The translations under genes were made by a program, and so were the position numbers. Below are positions 35,566 through 43,372 of a stretch of DNA of 64,000 bases, piece after piece. Positions within the stretch are counted from its first letter, which is position 1, and each line of letters opens with the position of its first letter. Origin of the DNA: Bacillus litorisediminis (GTDB taxonomy: Bacteria; Bacillota; Bacilli; Bacillales; JC228); the NCBI RefSeq assembly GCF_022808645.1, contig NZ_JAKZKT010000022.1, positions 1-64,000 on the forward strand, in the 5' to 3' direction. Below the pieces are notes generated by a model. It did not search any database. It was not told the origin of the DNA and saw only the letters and a program-made list of their open reading frames with translations.

Positions 35566-37695
35566 ATGTCATTAGATAAACGAAGTATTGCGATTTTATC
35601 GTATCTTGTAGATGCAAAATCCTATGTGTCTGTAAAGGAACTGATGGAAAAATTCAAGATTTCCAGGCGAACAATATACTACGATATCGAAAAGGTTAAT
35701 GGCTGGTTAAAAGAAAATAAATTAGAACCGGTTAAACATGTAAGAGGGGAAGGGTTTAAACTCGAGGAACATACATCCTTACAAATTCCTGAAAAAATTG
35801 AATTATTCAGGACTTGGCAATATGAATATTCTGCAAAGGAACGAAAAGCTTGGATAGCCCTATATTTACTGGGAAGTGATACTTCATTTTATTTGGATGA
35901 TTTAATGGAGAGGACTCGTGTCAGCCGAAATACTACACTAGATGATTTAAAGGTATTAAAAGAGGAGATAGAAAGATTTCACTTGTCCTTAGAATTTAAT
36001 CGTAAAACAGGTTATACCATTATAGGAGCAGAGGATGAAAAGCGAAAAGCAATCGTATATTATTTGTCCCGTGTCCTCCCTAATGAAGGCTGGCAGACAT
36101 TGCTGGCAAAAATACCTTTTATTTTGAATCGTACCGATACAAATCTAGAAGATCATGCAGATCTTTTTAGCGCAGAAGAAATGAAAGCGGTGCAGCAAAT
36201 TGTCGCAGAAAGCGAAAAAGATCTTCATATACAATTTACAGATGAATTTTTCTATAGCTTGACCTTACGCTTAATGTTTTTTGCAAGAAGGTTAACGCAA
36301 GGAAAAAAAGTAAAAATCAATGAGGTAGAAAAAGAAGTCCTTAGTGAAACGAAGGAATATCAAGCTGCTAACAGACTATCGAAAAAACTGTCGATTGTGT
36401 TAAATGTAGATTTCCCAGAAGATGAAATTTTTTATATAACGAAACATTTACTAAGCTCAAGGGTTCAATTTTCTGAGCGATTATCTTCGGAATGGGAGAA
36501 ATCTGAGACTCAAATCTTAGCAGAAGTTGTTTCTAATATGGTAACTGACTTTCAGAAGTATGCATGTGTATTTTTTAAAGACAAAGAACTATTAGAAAAA
36601 AATTTACTGGTTCATATAAAACCTTCCTTTTATCGAATTAAATATGGTCTTGAAGTAGAAAATCAGATAGCTGAATCATTGAAAGAGAAATATCCAGATA
36701 TTTTCCTTCTTACTAAAAAGGTAATTCATCATCTTGAAAAAGTCGTTGGGAAACGTGTTCATGAAAATGAGATTGCTCTTATTGCTATGTACTTTGGCGG
36801 TTGGATGAGAAGAACTGGGGTCAAACCGGCAAATCGGAAAAAGGTCATCATTGTTTGTGCAAGCGGATTAGGAACTTCAAAGCTGCTTGAGTCACAGTTA
36901 GAGGGACTTTTTTCTACTATTGATATTATTGGAAGCGTTTCACTGAGGGAATATGAAAAAAACGATTATAATGTAGACTTTATTTTTTCAACAACACCCG
37001 TACAAAAGAAAAATAAACCTGTTTTCATAGTTAGCCCGATTTTAACAGATGCGGAGAAGGAAAGCCTTTTAAAAAAAGTAAACGCTTTATTGGACACAAA
37101 TGTATTGCAGAAGCAGAATTCTGTGGATGCATTGATGGAAATCATAAAAAAACATGCAACCATTAGTGATCAAGCAAATTTGGAAAAAGAGTTGAGACAA
37201 TATTTAACAAAGCCAAAATCCAAATTGCAAGCTGCTGCTAAACCATCATTACAAAACTTACTCCAGAGAGAAATGATCCAATTGGAAAAAGAAGTCACGG
37301 ACTGGCAAGAAGCGATCCGAGTCGGTGCGATTCCATTATTAAAAACGAATCATATACTTGAGAATTATGTAGATGCGATGATTGATTCCGTTATCAAAAA
37401 TGGTCCATATATAGTGGTTGCGCCAAAGGTAGCAATTCCACATGCCAATCCTGAGGATGGAGTAAAAAAATTAGGAATGAGCTTACTATGTTTAGAAAAA
37501 GGGGTTCGTTTTTCTGACTCACCAAAACATGATGTGCAGGTAATGATAGTTCTGGCTCCCATTGATGGAGAAACCCATTTAACCGCTTTATCACAATTAA
37601 CCAAAATGTTTTCAGAGCCAGAAAATCTAAAGGAAATCATTCAATGTCGTTCCGTCGAGAGAATACTTGAAATAATAGAAGCCTATTCGAATTAA
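35566..37695 (+). CDS. PRD-containing transcriptional regulator with EIIB and EIIA domains
   Basis: A 709-residue BglG/MtlR-type activator. N-terminal helix-turn-helix domains (VSVKELMEKFKISRRTIYYD and a second near 110) are followed by two PRD domains (about 190-300 and 305-410). An EIIB-like domain has VCASGLGTSKLLESQL near 427, and a fructose-type EIIA domain has APKVAIPHANPEDGVKK near 620. Phosphorylation of these domains by the PTS would tell the protein whether substrate is present. It heads a seven-gene operon and probably activates it. ATG at 35566 follows AAAGGAGGT. Confidence 0.92.
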   Translation: MSLDKRSIAILSYLVDAKSYVSVKELMEKFKISRRTIYYDIEKVNGWLKENKLEPVKHVRGEGFKLEEHTSLQIPEKIELFRTWQYEYSAKERKAWIALYLLGSDTSFYLDDLMERTRVSRNTTLDDLKVLKEEIERFHLSLEFNRKTGYTIIGAEDEKRKAIVYYLSRVLPNEGWQTLLAKIPFILNRTDTNLEDHADLFSAEEMKAVQQIVAESEKDLHIQFTDEFFYSLTLRLMFFARRLTQGKKVKINEVEKEVLSETKEYQAANRLSKKLSIVLNVDFPEDEIFYITKHLLSSRVQFSERLSSEWEKSETQILAEVVSNMVTDFQKYACVFFKDKELLEKNLLVHIKPSFYRIKYGLEVENQIAESLKEKYPDIFLLTKKVIHHLEKVVGKRVHENEIALIAMYFGGWMRRTGVKPANRKKVIIVCASGLGTSKLLESQLEGLFSTIDIIGSVSLREYEKNDYNVDFIFSTTPVQKKNKPVFIVSPILTDAEKESLLKKVNALLDTNVLQKQNSVDALMEIIKKHATISDQANLEKELRQYLTKPKSKLQAAAKPSLQNLLQREMIQLEKEVTDWQEAIRVGAIPLLKTNHILENYVDAMIDSVIKNGPYIVVAPKVAIPHANPEDGVKKLGMSLLCLEKGVRFSDSPKHDVQVMIVLAPIDGETHLTALSQLTKMFSEPENLKEIIQCRSVERILEIIEAYSN

Positions 37696-37720
37696 TGTAA
37701 AGAAAAGGAGTAACTATTTT

Positions 37721-38164
37721 ATGAGGTTTTTAGATGAAAGCCTAGTTGCCTTAGATGTGGAAGTAACATCTTCATACGAAGCTATTAAAGCTGCGGGAGC
37801 TTTGTTAGTCAATGAAAGGGTTGTTGAAGAAACCTATGTTGAAGCGATGCTTCAATCCTATCAAAAGAACGGACCATATTTTGTATTAGCGCCTAAGGTT
37901 GCTTTACCTCACGCAAGGCCAGAGGATGGAGTAAAGGAGGCATCTGTGTCATTTATTCGGCTCAAAAATCCAGTCGAATTTGGAAGTAAATTGAATGACC
38001 CGGTTAAATTTGTGTTTGCGCTAGGAGCTTCTTCAAGTGATGAACATATTCAAATATTACAAAAACTAACATTACTGCTGAATGATCCAACTAATCTAGA
38101 ACAATTGGAACTAGCTATAAGTTATCAGGATATTAAAAAAATTATCGGAGGGAAACAAGGATGA
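37721..38164 (+). CDS. PTS ascorbate-family IIA component
   Basis: A 147-residue EIIA of the fructose/mannitol fold (UlaC-like). The phosphorylated His lies in LAPKVALPHARPEDGVKE near residue 67. It passes phosphate from HPr to the IIB protein encoded next. It strongly resembles the EIIA domain at the end of the upstream regulator (both read NGPY-VAPKVA-PHA-PEDGVK). ATG at 37721 follows AAAGGAG. The stop overlaps the IIB start by 4 bases. Confidence 0.92.
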   Translation: MRFLDESLVALDVEVTSSYEAIKAAGALLVNERVVEETYVEAMLQSYQKNGPYFVLAPKVALPHARPEDGVKEASVSFIRLKNPVEFGSKLNDPVKFVFALGASSSDEHIQILQKLTLLLNDPTNLEQLELAISYQDIKKIIGGKQG

Positions 38165-38424
38165 AAATTTTATGTGTATGCGGATTAGGTCAAGGAACTA
38201 GCTTAATTTTAAGAATCAATGTCGAAACCGTTTTAAGAGAACTAGGGGTACAAGCTGATGTGGATAACACAGATGTTTCAAGTGCATCAAGTGAAAACCC
38301 AGATTTTATCATAACAAGTAATGAATTAGCTCAATCCTTAGAGGGGCATTCTTCAAAGATTATTATTGTTAATAACTACTTTGATATGAATGAGATTAAA
38401 ACGGCTCTTAAAAGCAACCTATAA
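38161..38424 (+). CDS. PTS ascorbate-family IIB component
   Basis: An 87-residue EIIB of the UlaB/SgaB type. The P-loop-like active site CVCGLGQGTSLILRINVE holds the phosphorylated Cys at residue 8. It takes phosphate from IIA and gives it to the sugar bound in IIC. ATG at 38161, within the IIA stop, behind GGAGGGAAACAAGG. Confidence 0.92.
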   Translation: MKILCVCGLGQGTSLILRINVETVLRELGVQADVDNTDVSSASSENPDFIITSNELAQSLEGHSSKIIIVNNYFDMNEIKTALKSNL

Positions 38425-38447
38425 AACTTATTAATGGGGGAAAAATA

Positions 38448-39743
38448 ATGGAAGCTATTCAATGGATTGCAACAAACATATTTGGGGTTCCAGCTATTTT
38501 ATTAGGTTTTATCGTTTTACTAGGTTTACTGTTACAAAAGAAGTCTACGAGTCAGACGATTAGCGGAACTTTTAAAGCCATGATCGGATTTTTAATTATC
38601 AATGCAGGTGCTGGTGTAATTGTTGGCGCATTAACTGTATTTGAACCGATGTGGAAGGAAGTATTTGGTTTAGAAGCAAGCTCATTTGGCAACTTCTTAG
38701 GTCAAGAAGCCTTTGGGGTGAAATACGGCTCTGCTGTAACTCTTGCGATGTTTATTGGTTTTATTATTAACGTATTGTTAGCGCGATTTACGAAATTTAA
38801 ATATATCTATTTAACCGGACATATGATGTTCTGGACGACTACGATTTTTGCAGGAATCATTATTGATGCAGTTGGAGATGTTTCATTTGGAAAGCTTGTT
38901 CTTTTCTTATCTATCTTCATGGGACTATATTGGACACTTCAGCCAGCACTCGTTCAGCCTTTTATGCGTAAAGTTACAGGAAACGATAATATTGCATTAG
39001 GTCACACGTCAGCAGTTGTCGCTATTTTAGCTGCATTACTCGGTAAAGTACTAGGTAATAAGGAAAATGATTCTGAGAAAATCAAACTGCCAAAAGGTCT
39101 CGAATTTTTAAGAGATTCAAACGTAATTACAGCATTAACAATGGGTATTCTTTTCTTTGTTGGAGCCATCATTTTAATTGGAAAAGGCACTCCTGGTGCT
39201 GATGAGCTGATCGCTCAGGCTGGTGACCAAAACTTTATTATTTACTCTATTATTCAATCATTAACATTCGCTGGCGGTATTGCCGTTGTACTACTTGGGG
39301 TTAAAATGTTCATCGGTGAAATTGTACCTGCATTTAACGGGATTGCTACTAAACTAGTTCCTGGTGCAAAGCCTGCGCTAGATTGTCCAGTAGTCTTTAC
39401 ATTTGCTCCAAACGCAGTTATTTTAGGTTTCCTTGGAGCATTTGCTGGTGCGCTAATTTGGCTAGTGATTTTAGGAAATACCGTAGCTTATGTATTTGTT
39501 CCAACTATGATCGTATTATTTTTCCATGGTGCAACAGCTGGTGTGTTCGGAAACTCAACTGGCGGGGTGAGAGGTGCACTGCTTGGCGGTTTCGTCACAG
39601 CTACGATTGTTGCATGGGGACAGTATATTACCGTTAAATTTTTACTTGATTCAACGATTCCAGACACAGCCATGTGGGCTGCAGACTCTGACATGTTTGT
39701 TTTAGGTCCAATTGTAAGATGGATTGGTCAATTATTATTCTAA
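38448..39743 (+). CDS. PTS ascorbate-family IIC permease (SgaT/UlaA)
   Basis: A 431-residue membrane component with about 11 transmembrane segments. It belongs to the UlaA family: VPAILLGFIVLLGLLLQKKS near the start, GFLIINAGAGVIVGALTVFE near 50, and LDCPVVFTFAPNAVILGFLG near 315, which holds a conserved substrate-site segment. E. coli UlaA carries L-ascorbate, but the catabolic genes here differ from the ula genes, so another furanose, lactone or sugar acid is likely. ATG at 38448 follows GGGGGAAAA. Confidence 0.93.
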   Translation: MEAIQWIATNIFGVPAILLGFIVLLGLLLQKKSTSQTISGTFKAMIGFLIINAGAGVIVGALTVFEPMWKEVFGLEASSFGNFLGQEAFGVKYGSAVTLAMFIGFIINVLLARFTKFKYIYLTGHMMFWTTTIFAGIIIDAVGDVSFGKLVLFLSIFMGLYWTLQPALVQPFMRKVTGNDNIALGHTSAVVAILAALLGKVLGNKENDSEKIKLPKGLEFLRDSNVITALTMGILFFVGAIILIGKGTPGADELIAQAGDQNFIIYSIIQSLTFAGGIAVVLLGVKMFIGEIVPAFNGIATKLVPGAKPALDCPVVFTFAPNAVILGFLGAFAGALIWLVILGNTVAYVFVPTMIVLFFHGATAGVFGNSTGGVRGALLGGFVTATIVAWGQYITVKFLLDSTIPDTAMWAADSDMFVLGPIVRWIGQLLF

Positions 39744-39825
39744 TACCGGAAAGGGTCTGACCTGCTTATGGCCAGCCCCTTTTTGCTCATATGAATACAC
39801 TACATTACATCGGAGGTTATTTAAA

Positions 39826-40818
39826 ATGAGCTTTATTCGTACATTTAATGGTGATATCAGGCCTGAGGAATTAGGTTTTACGTATTCACATGAACATATT
39901 GTTTGCCGCCCGGATTATTGGCTTCAACGCGGTGAGGACGATCTTCTTTTAGATGATAAGGAAAAATCACAAAAAGATGTTGAAGATTTCAAGCGCCACG
40001 GTGGAAAGACGATCGTCGATGCAACGGCGATTGATTACGGGCGTGATGTTAAAGCGGTTAAGCAAATCTCTGATGAAACAGGTGTCCAAATAATTGGGAC
40101 TGCGGGGTTTAATAAAAGCTTTCTGTGGGATGCAAGAATAAAGCCAGAATTAAAACCAATCATTGGTCACTATGAAACGTATGCTGAATGGATTGACAAT
40201 ACTCCCATAAATAAGCTAACTGAGTTTGTCATTCGTGAAGTAGAAGAAGGTCTTGAAGGGACACCTTTTAAAGCTGGACAAGTAAAATTTGGTACAGGAT
40301 ATAACAGAATCACTCCACTAGAGGAAAAAACACTGAGGGCAGTGGCGAGAGCACACCATGAAACAAAGGCACCTGTCCATTCACATACTGAGGCAGGAAC
40401 GATGGGTCTAGAGCAGCTTGAACTCTTGAAAAGTGAAAATGTGAACCTTGAATTCTTAAGTCTAGGTCATATGGATCGTAATCCTGATCCGTATTATCAC
40501 GAACAAATTGCTTCGACTGGTGCTTATTTAAGCTTCGATGGTATTGCAAAAATAAAATACGCTCCAGAAAGCACGCGAATTCAATGCATTTTAGAGCTTG
40601 TTAAAAAAGGGTACGAGAATCAAATCTTAGTTAGCGGGGATACGGCAAGAAAAACGTATTATAAACACTATGACTATGGACTTGGGCTTGAATATATTAT
40701 TGCGAAGTGGGTTCCGCGCTTTATAGATGATGCAAACCGTCAAGGATTTGATGGAGAGAAATTAGTTCATAAATTTTTTGTTGAAAATCCGGCACGTTGC
40801 TTTGCATTCAAAAAATAA
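39826..40818 (+). CDS. Phosphotriesterase-like lactonase (Php family, COG1735)
   Basis: A 330-residue amidohydrolase-superfamily protein. Metal ligands fit the phosphotriesterase pattern: HEH in GFTYSHEHIVCRP near 20, a Lys in QVKFGTGYN near 150, His residues in PVHSHTEAGTMG and LGHMDRNPD, and Asp in ILVSGDTARKTYY. Characterised COG1735 members from related operons hydrolyse phosphorylated furanose lactones. Next to a PTS importer, a phospho-lactone substrate is reasonable. ATG at 39826 follows CGGAGGT; the frame is open upstream to 39724 without support. Confidence 0.87.
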   Translation: MSFIRTFNGDIRPEELGFTYSHEHIVCRPDYWLQRGEDDLLLDDKEKSQKDVEDFKRHGGKTIVDATAIDYGRDVKAVKQISDETGVQIIGTAGFNKSFLWDARIKPELKPIIGHYETYAEWIDNTPINKLTEFVIREVEEGLEGTPFKAGQVKFGTGYNRITPLEEKTLRAVARAHHETKAPVHSHTEAGTMGLEQLELLKSENVNLEFLSLGHMDRNPDPYYHEQIASTGAYLSFDGIAKIKYAPESTRIQCILELVKKGYENQILVSGDTARKTYYKHYDYGLGLEYIIAKWVPRFIDDANRQGFDGEKLVHKFFVENPARCFAFKK

Positions 40819-40831
40819 GAGGTGTATCAGG

Positions 40832-41575
40832 TTGAAGTTTCAAAATGAAAATTCATATGAGGTCAAAGAAAAAATAGAAAAGAGTAAGGTTGCGATTTTA
40901 CCAATTGGGGCTGTTGAAGCTCATGGTCCCCACCTTCCGCTCGGAACAGATAATTTTTTAGCTGAAAGGCTGTCGGAACGGGTTGCAGAAAAAACAGGAG
41001 CATTGGTTTTGCCAACCTTGCCTTATGGACAAGTGTGGAGTCTGAGAAAATTTCCGGGCAGCATTAATATTAGTAATGAATCTTTAATTTCTTTATTAGT
41101 AGATATGGGAATTAGCTTATATGAACAGGGTTTCCGAGTTTTTGCAATGATTAATGGTCATTTAGGAAATGCTGTTGCTTTAAAGGAAGCTGCGAGAAAG
41201 CTTTATCACCAATATCCTGATTATAAGATACTTTATTTGTTTTACCCAGGGACAAAAAGGGTGATTGAGGAAGTGAGAGAGACAAAATCCTCACATGCAA
41301 CGTATTTCCATGCTTGTGAAATCGAAACCTCCTACATGCTTTATTTAGCTGAGGAGTACGTCGATATGACGAAAGCCATTACTGACATCCCTAATATTCC
41401 CATGAGTGCCGATGTAACACCAACCCCTTGGGAGGAATTTACAAGCACAGCGGTATTAGGTGATGCAAAAATTGCAACAAAAGAAAAGGGGCAAAAAATT
41501 ATAGAAGCCGCTATTGAAAATATGGTGAAGTTAATTGAAGGTGCGAAAAGTGAAATGAATGCCACAAAAAAATAG
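40832..41575 (+). CDS. Creatininase family hydrolase
   Basis: A 247-residue member of the creatininase family (PF02633), binuclear metal amidohydrolases that open cyclic amides or remove formyl groups. ILPIGAVEAHGPHLPLGTDN near 27-46 carries the Glu/His/Asp metal ligands, and MINGHLGNAVALKEAARKL near 110 the next His. ETSYMLYLAEEYV near 170 fits the final Glu ligand. TTG at 40832 follows AGAGGTG; no ATG is available in this frame nearby. It is the sixth gene of the PTS operon, suggesting the imported compound has an amide or lactam bond or yields one. Confidence 0.85.
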   Translation: MKFQNENSYEVKEKIEKSKVAILPIGAVEAHGPHLPLGTDNFLAERLSERVAEKTGALVLPTLPYGQVWSLRKFPGSINISNESLISLLVDMGISLYEQGFRVFAMINGHLGNAVALKEAARKLYHQYPDYKILYLFYPGTKRVIEEVRETKSSHATYFHACEIETSYMLYLAEEYVDMTKAITDIPNIPMSADVTPTPWEEFTSTAVLGDAKIATKEKGQKIIEAAIENMVKLIEGAKSEMNATKK

Positions 41576-41710
41576 ATTGTAGACGCAGTTTGTGATACAG
41601 GTATTCATGTTTTGAAGCCGCATGTCTTTGGCTCTGCCATCGATAAAGTAACCGAAGGTATGATTCCAAATGCAAAAAAAAATTATTCAATCGGCAAGGA
41701 GATAAATGAG
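41576..41710 (+). pseudogene. Possible remnant reading frame before the SIS gene
   Basis: From 41577 a frame continuous with the SIS gene reads IVDAVCDTGIHVLKPHVFGS and continues AIDKVTEGMIPNAKK. It has protein-like composition but no RBS; its only upstream starts are weak codons such as TTG at 41612. The true SIS start with a good RBS is at 41711. This looks like the tail of a lost gene or an unusual N-terminal extension. I do not recognise the family. Confidence 0.35.
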
Positions 41711-42445
41711 ATGCTTTTACATTATTTTGATATGGCCAAAGAAAGAATTGAACTCGTCGAAAAGACAGAAAAAGTTAAGTTGCAGGAAGCTGCAATAAAA
41801 GTGGCCGAGGCAATCCAAAATGGTGGGATCATTCAGTTGTTTGGCTGTGGACACTCACATATTTTAACAGAGGAGGTATTCTATCGTGCAGGTGGATTAG
41901 TTCCTATTAAACCGATTTTTATCGAACCATTAATGCTTCACGAAGGGGCATTGCGTTCTTCGCAGCTAGAAAGACAAAATGATTATGTCGGCGAATATTT
42001 AAAAGATTACGAGATAAAGCCGAATGATGTTGTTTTTGTATTATCAACATCAGGAAGGAACCCGGTGCCAGTTGATGTTGCTAATGAAGCCAGGAGTAAG
42101 GGTGCATTTGTAATAGGCATAACTTCTCTTGAATATTCACAAAGTCAGCCTTCGAGACATAAGAGCGGTAAGCATTTATTTAACTCAGTCGATCTTGTGA
42201 TTGATAATCATTCAGTCAAGGGTGATGCCATATTATCCTATGAAAAGGTTAAGGTTCCATTTGGTCCGACTTCTACGGTGGTAGGTGCCGTAATTTTAAA
42301 TGCTATCTTTGCAGAAGCAATTATGATCATGGCTGATAATGGCTATGAACCTCCCATTTTTTTAAGTGGGAATATTGATGGTGCAGATGAACATAATGAT
42401 AGAATTATAAAAAAATACAAAGAAAGAATTCCGTTATTATCTTAA
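41711..42445 (+). CDS. SIS domain sugar-phosphate binding protein (UPF0309 type)
   Basis: A 244-residue sugar isomerase domain protein. The SIS motifs are GGIIQLFGCGHSHILTEEVF near 38, VVFVLSTSGRNPVPVDVANE near 115 and PFGPTSTVVGAVILNAIFAE near 195. The FYRAGGLVPI and LMLHEGA segments identify the UPF0309 subgroup, whose reaction is unknown; SIS proteins bind or isomerise phosphosugars. ATG at 41711 has AAGGAG nine bases upstream and gives the usual length. Last gene of the PTS operon. Confidence 0.88.
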   Translation: MLLHYFDMAKERIELVEKTEKVKLQEAAIKVAEAIQNGGIIQLFGCGHSHILTEEVFYRAGGLVPIKPIFIEPLMLHEGALRSSQLERQNDYVGEYLKDYEIKPNDVVFVLSTSGRNPVPVDVANEARSKGAFVIGITSLEYSQSQPSRHKSGKHLFNSVDLVIDNHSVKGDAILSYEKVKVPFGPTSTVVGAVILNAIFAEAIMIMADNGYEPPIFLSGNIDGADEHNDRIIKKYKERIPLLS

Positions 42446-42452
42446 ATAATAG

Positions 42453-42502
42453 AATGGCCAGAGACAGACGCTAAATGTCTGTTTCTGGCCATTTGTTTTT
42501 TT
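42453..42502 (+). terminator. Rho-independent terminator of the PTS operon
   Basis: AATGGCCAGAGACAGAC pairs with GTCTGTTTCTGGCCATT (one mismatch) around GCTAAAT, followed by a T-rich tail. Very stable. Confidence 0.93.
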
Positions 42503-42558
42503 ATACTTTCAGATCAAATAAAAATTTATGTTGAAGCATATTCGACGCAGTCAAAATT

Positions 42559-42665
42559 TTTAGGATTAAAGTGCGACGGGCAAGAGACATAGTCAAGCTA
42601 TGCATCAGGACGTGGCGTTTTGAGCGTGATAAGCGCAACTAGGGATCGCCTGAGCCTATCCTAAA
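42559..42665. repeat. GC-rich element with TTTAGGAT/ATCCTAAA ends
   Basis: A 107-bp block bounded by the inverted pair TTTAGGAT (42559-42566) and ATCCTAAA (42658-42665). Inside are the hairpin CATAG-TCAAG-CTATG and GC-rich pieces (GACGTGGCGTTTTGAGCG, GGGATCGCCTGAGCC) unlike the AT-rich surroundings. No reading frame. It looks like a dispersed, foldable intergenic repeat. Confidence 0.5.
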
Positions 42666-42683
42666 GCGCTAGCCAAGTTTTCT

Positions 42684-42779
42684 TTATAAAAACCAGCTGA
42701 CTCCCATTAGCAAAGTAGAAGCAATCATAGCAAAAAGCATTAAATAAACTACTATTTTTCGTATCTTTTTATTTCTCAT
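42684..42779 (-). CDS. prli42: Stressosome-associated miniprotein Prli42
   Basis: A 31-residue ORF: starts MRNKKIRKIVVYLMLF, continues AMIASTLLMG and ends VSWFL. A short basic N-terminus is followed by a single transmembrane helix, the layout of Prli42, the conserved membrane miniprotein of Firmicutes that tethers the stressosome in Listeria. The start ATG at 42779 (minus strand) has AAAGGAG nine bases upstream, and a sigma-A-type promoter lies above it. Recognition is by sequence likeness to known Prli42 proteins. It is divergent from the methylmalonyl-CoA epimerase gene. Confidence 0.88.
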   Translation of the reverse strand: MRNKKIRKIVVYLMLFAMIASTLLMGVSWFL

Positions 42780-42812
42780 AGAAGGCGCTCCTTTCTACAA
42801 ACTCCTTTTTAT

Positions 42813-42841
42813 ATTGTACAAAGATTTCAAGCTTTCAACAA
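42813..42841 (-). promoter_or_regulatory. Sigma-A promoter for prli42
   Basis: On the minus strand TTGTTG (42841-42836), 17 bases, then TACAAT (42818-42813), about 35 bases before the prli42 start. Confidence 0.6.
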
Positions 42842-42844
42842 GTA

Positions 42845-42883
42845 CACCAAATATGGGAAAGCAGAGGTATTTCATATTTGGTG
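42845..42883. promoter_or_regulatory. 11-bp inverted repeat in the prli42/mce divergent region
   Basis: CACCAAATATG (42845-42855) and CATATTTGGTG (42873-42883) are perfect inverted copies separated by 17 bases. They sit just upstream of the prli42 -35 and about 75 bases before mce. No U-run follows. Operator for an unknown dimeric regulator, or an RNA hairpin. Confidence 0.5.
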
Positions 42884-42888
42884 CAGGA

Positions 42889-42899
42889 ATTTCGACAAA
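42889..42899 (-). promoter_or_regulatory. Spo0A-box-like site upstream of mce
   Basis: On the minus strand TTTGTCGAAAT matches the 0A-box consensus TTTGTCGAAAA at 10 of 11 positions, 58 bases before the mce start. Confidence 0.4.
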
Positions 42900-42956
42900 A
42901 ATAGAGAATGTATTCCAGTAAAATAGAATCGTCGTTTAGCAAAAGGAGGAGTCAGC

Positions 42957-43352
42957 TTGGAAAAGGTAGATCATATTGGTATTGCCGTGCGCTCAATTGA
43001 AGGGGTTCTCCCTTTTTATAAAAATGTTATGCAGCTAGAACTGATTAAAACAGAAGAGGTTGAATCTGAAGGGGTACGTGTTGCTTTTCTGCAGGCTCAT
43101 AATACAAAAATTGAACTGCTGGAACCATTGCATAAGGAGAGTCCAGTAGCAAAGTTTATTGAAAAAAGAGGAGAAGGGATTCATCATCTTGCCTTTCTTG
43201 TTCAGAATATTGAAACCGAGATCCAAAGATTGAAATTTCAGGGAGCACAATTGCTTCAGGAGCAGCCTAAGCGGGGAGCCGGAGGAGCCAAGGTTGTATT
43301 CTTGCACCCAAAACAAGCCAACGGAGTGTTATACGAGATTTGCGAAAGATAA
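42957..43352 (+). CDS. mce: Methylmalonyl-CoA epimerase
   Basis: A 131-residue vicinal oxygen chelate protein that interconverts (R)- and (S)-methylmalonyl-CoA. DHIGIAVRSIEGVLPFYKNV holds the first metal His, GEGIHHLAFLVQNIETEIQR the second, and HPKQANGVLYEICER the C-terminal Glu ligand. TTG at 42957 follows AAAAGGAGGAG. It is 20 bases ahead of the carboxyltransferase gene and supplies the isomer needed by the mutase encoded about 13 kb away. Confidence 0.92.
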   Translation: MEKVDHIGIAVRSIEGVLPFYKNVMQLELIKTEEVESEGVRVAFLQAHNTKIELLEPLHKESPVAKFIEKRGEGIHHLAFLVQNIETEIQRLKFQGAQLLQEQPKRGAGGAKVVFLHPKQANGVLYEICER

Positions 43353-43372
43353 AATAAGGGGAGAAATCTGAT

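Noticed and set aside
39724-39825. N-terminal extension of the lactonase
   Set aside because: It begins inside the end of the IIC gene, while ATG 39826 has a good RBS and matches the family N-terminus.
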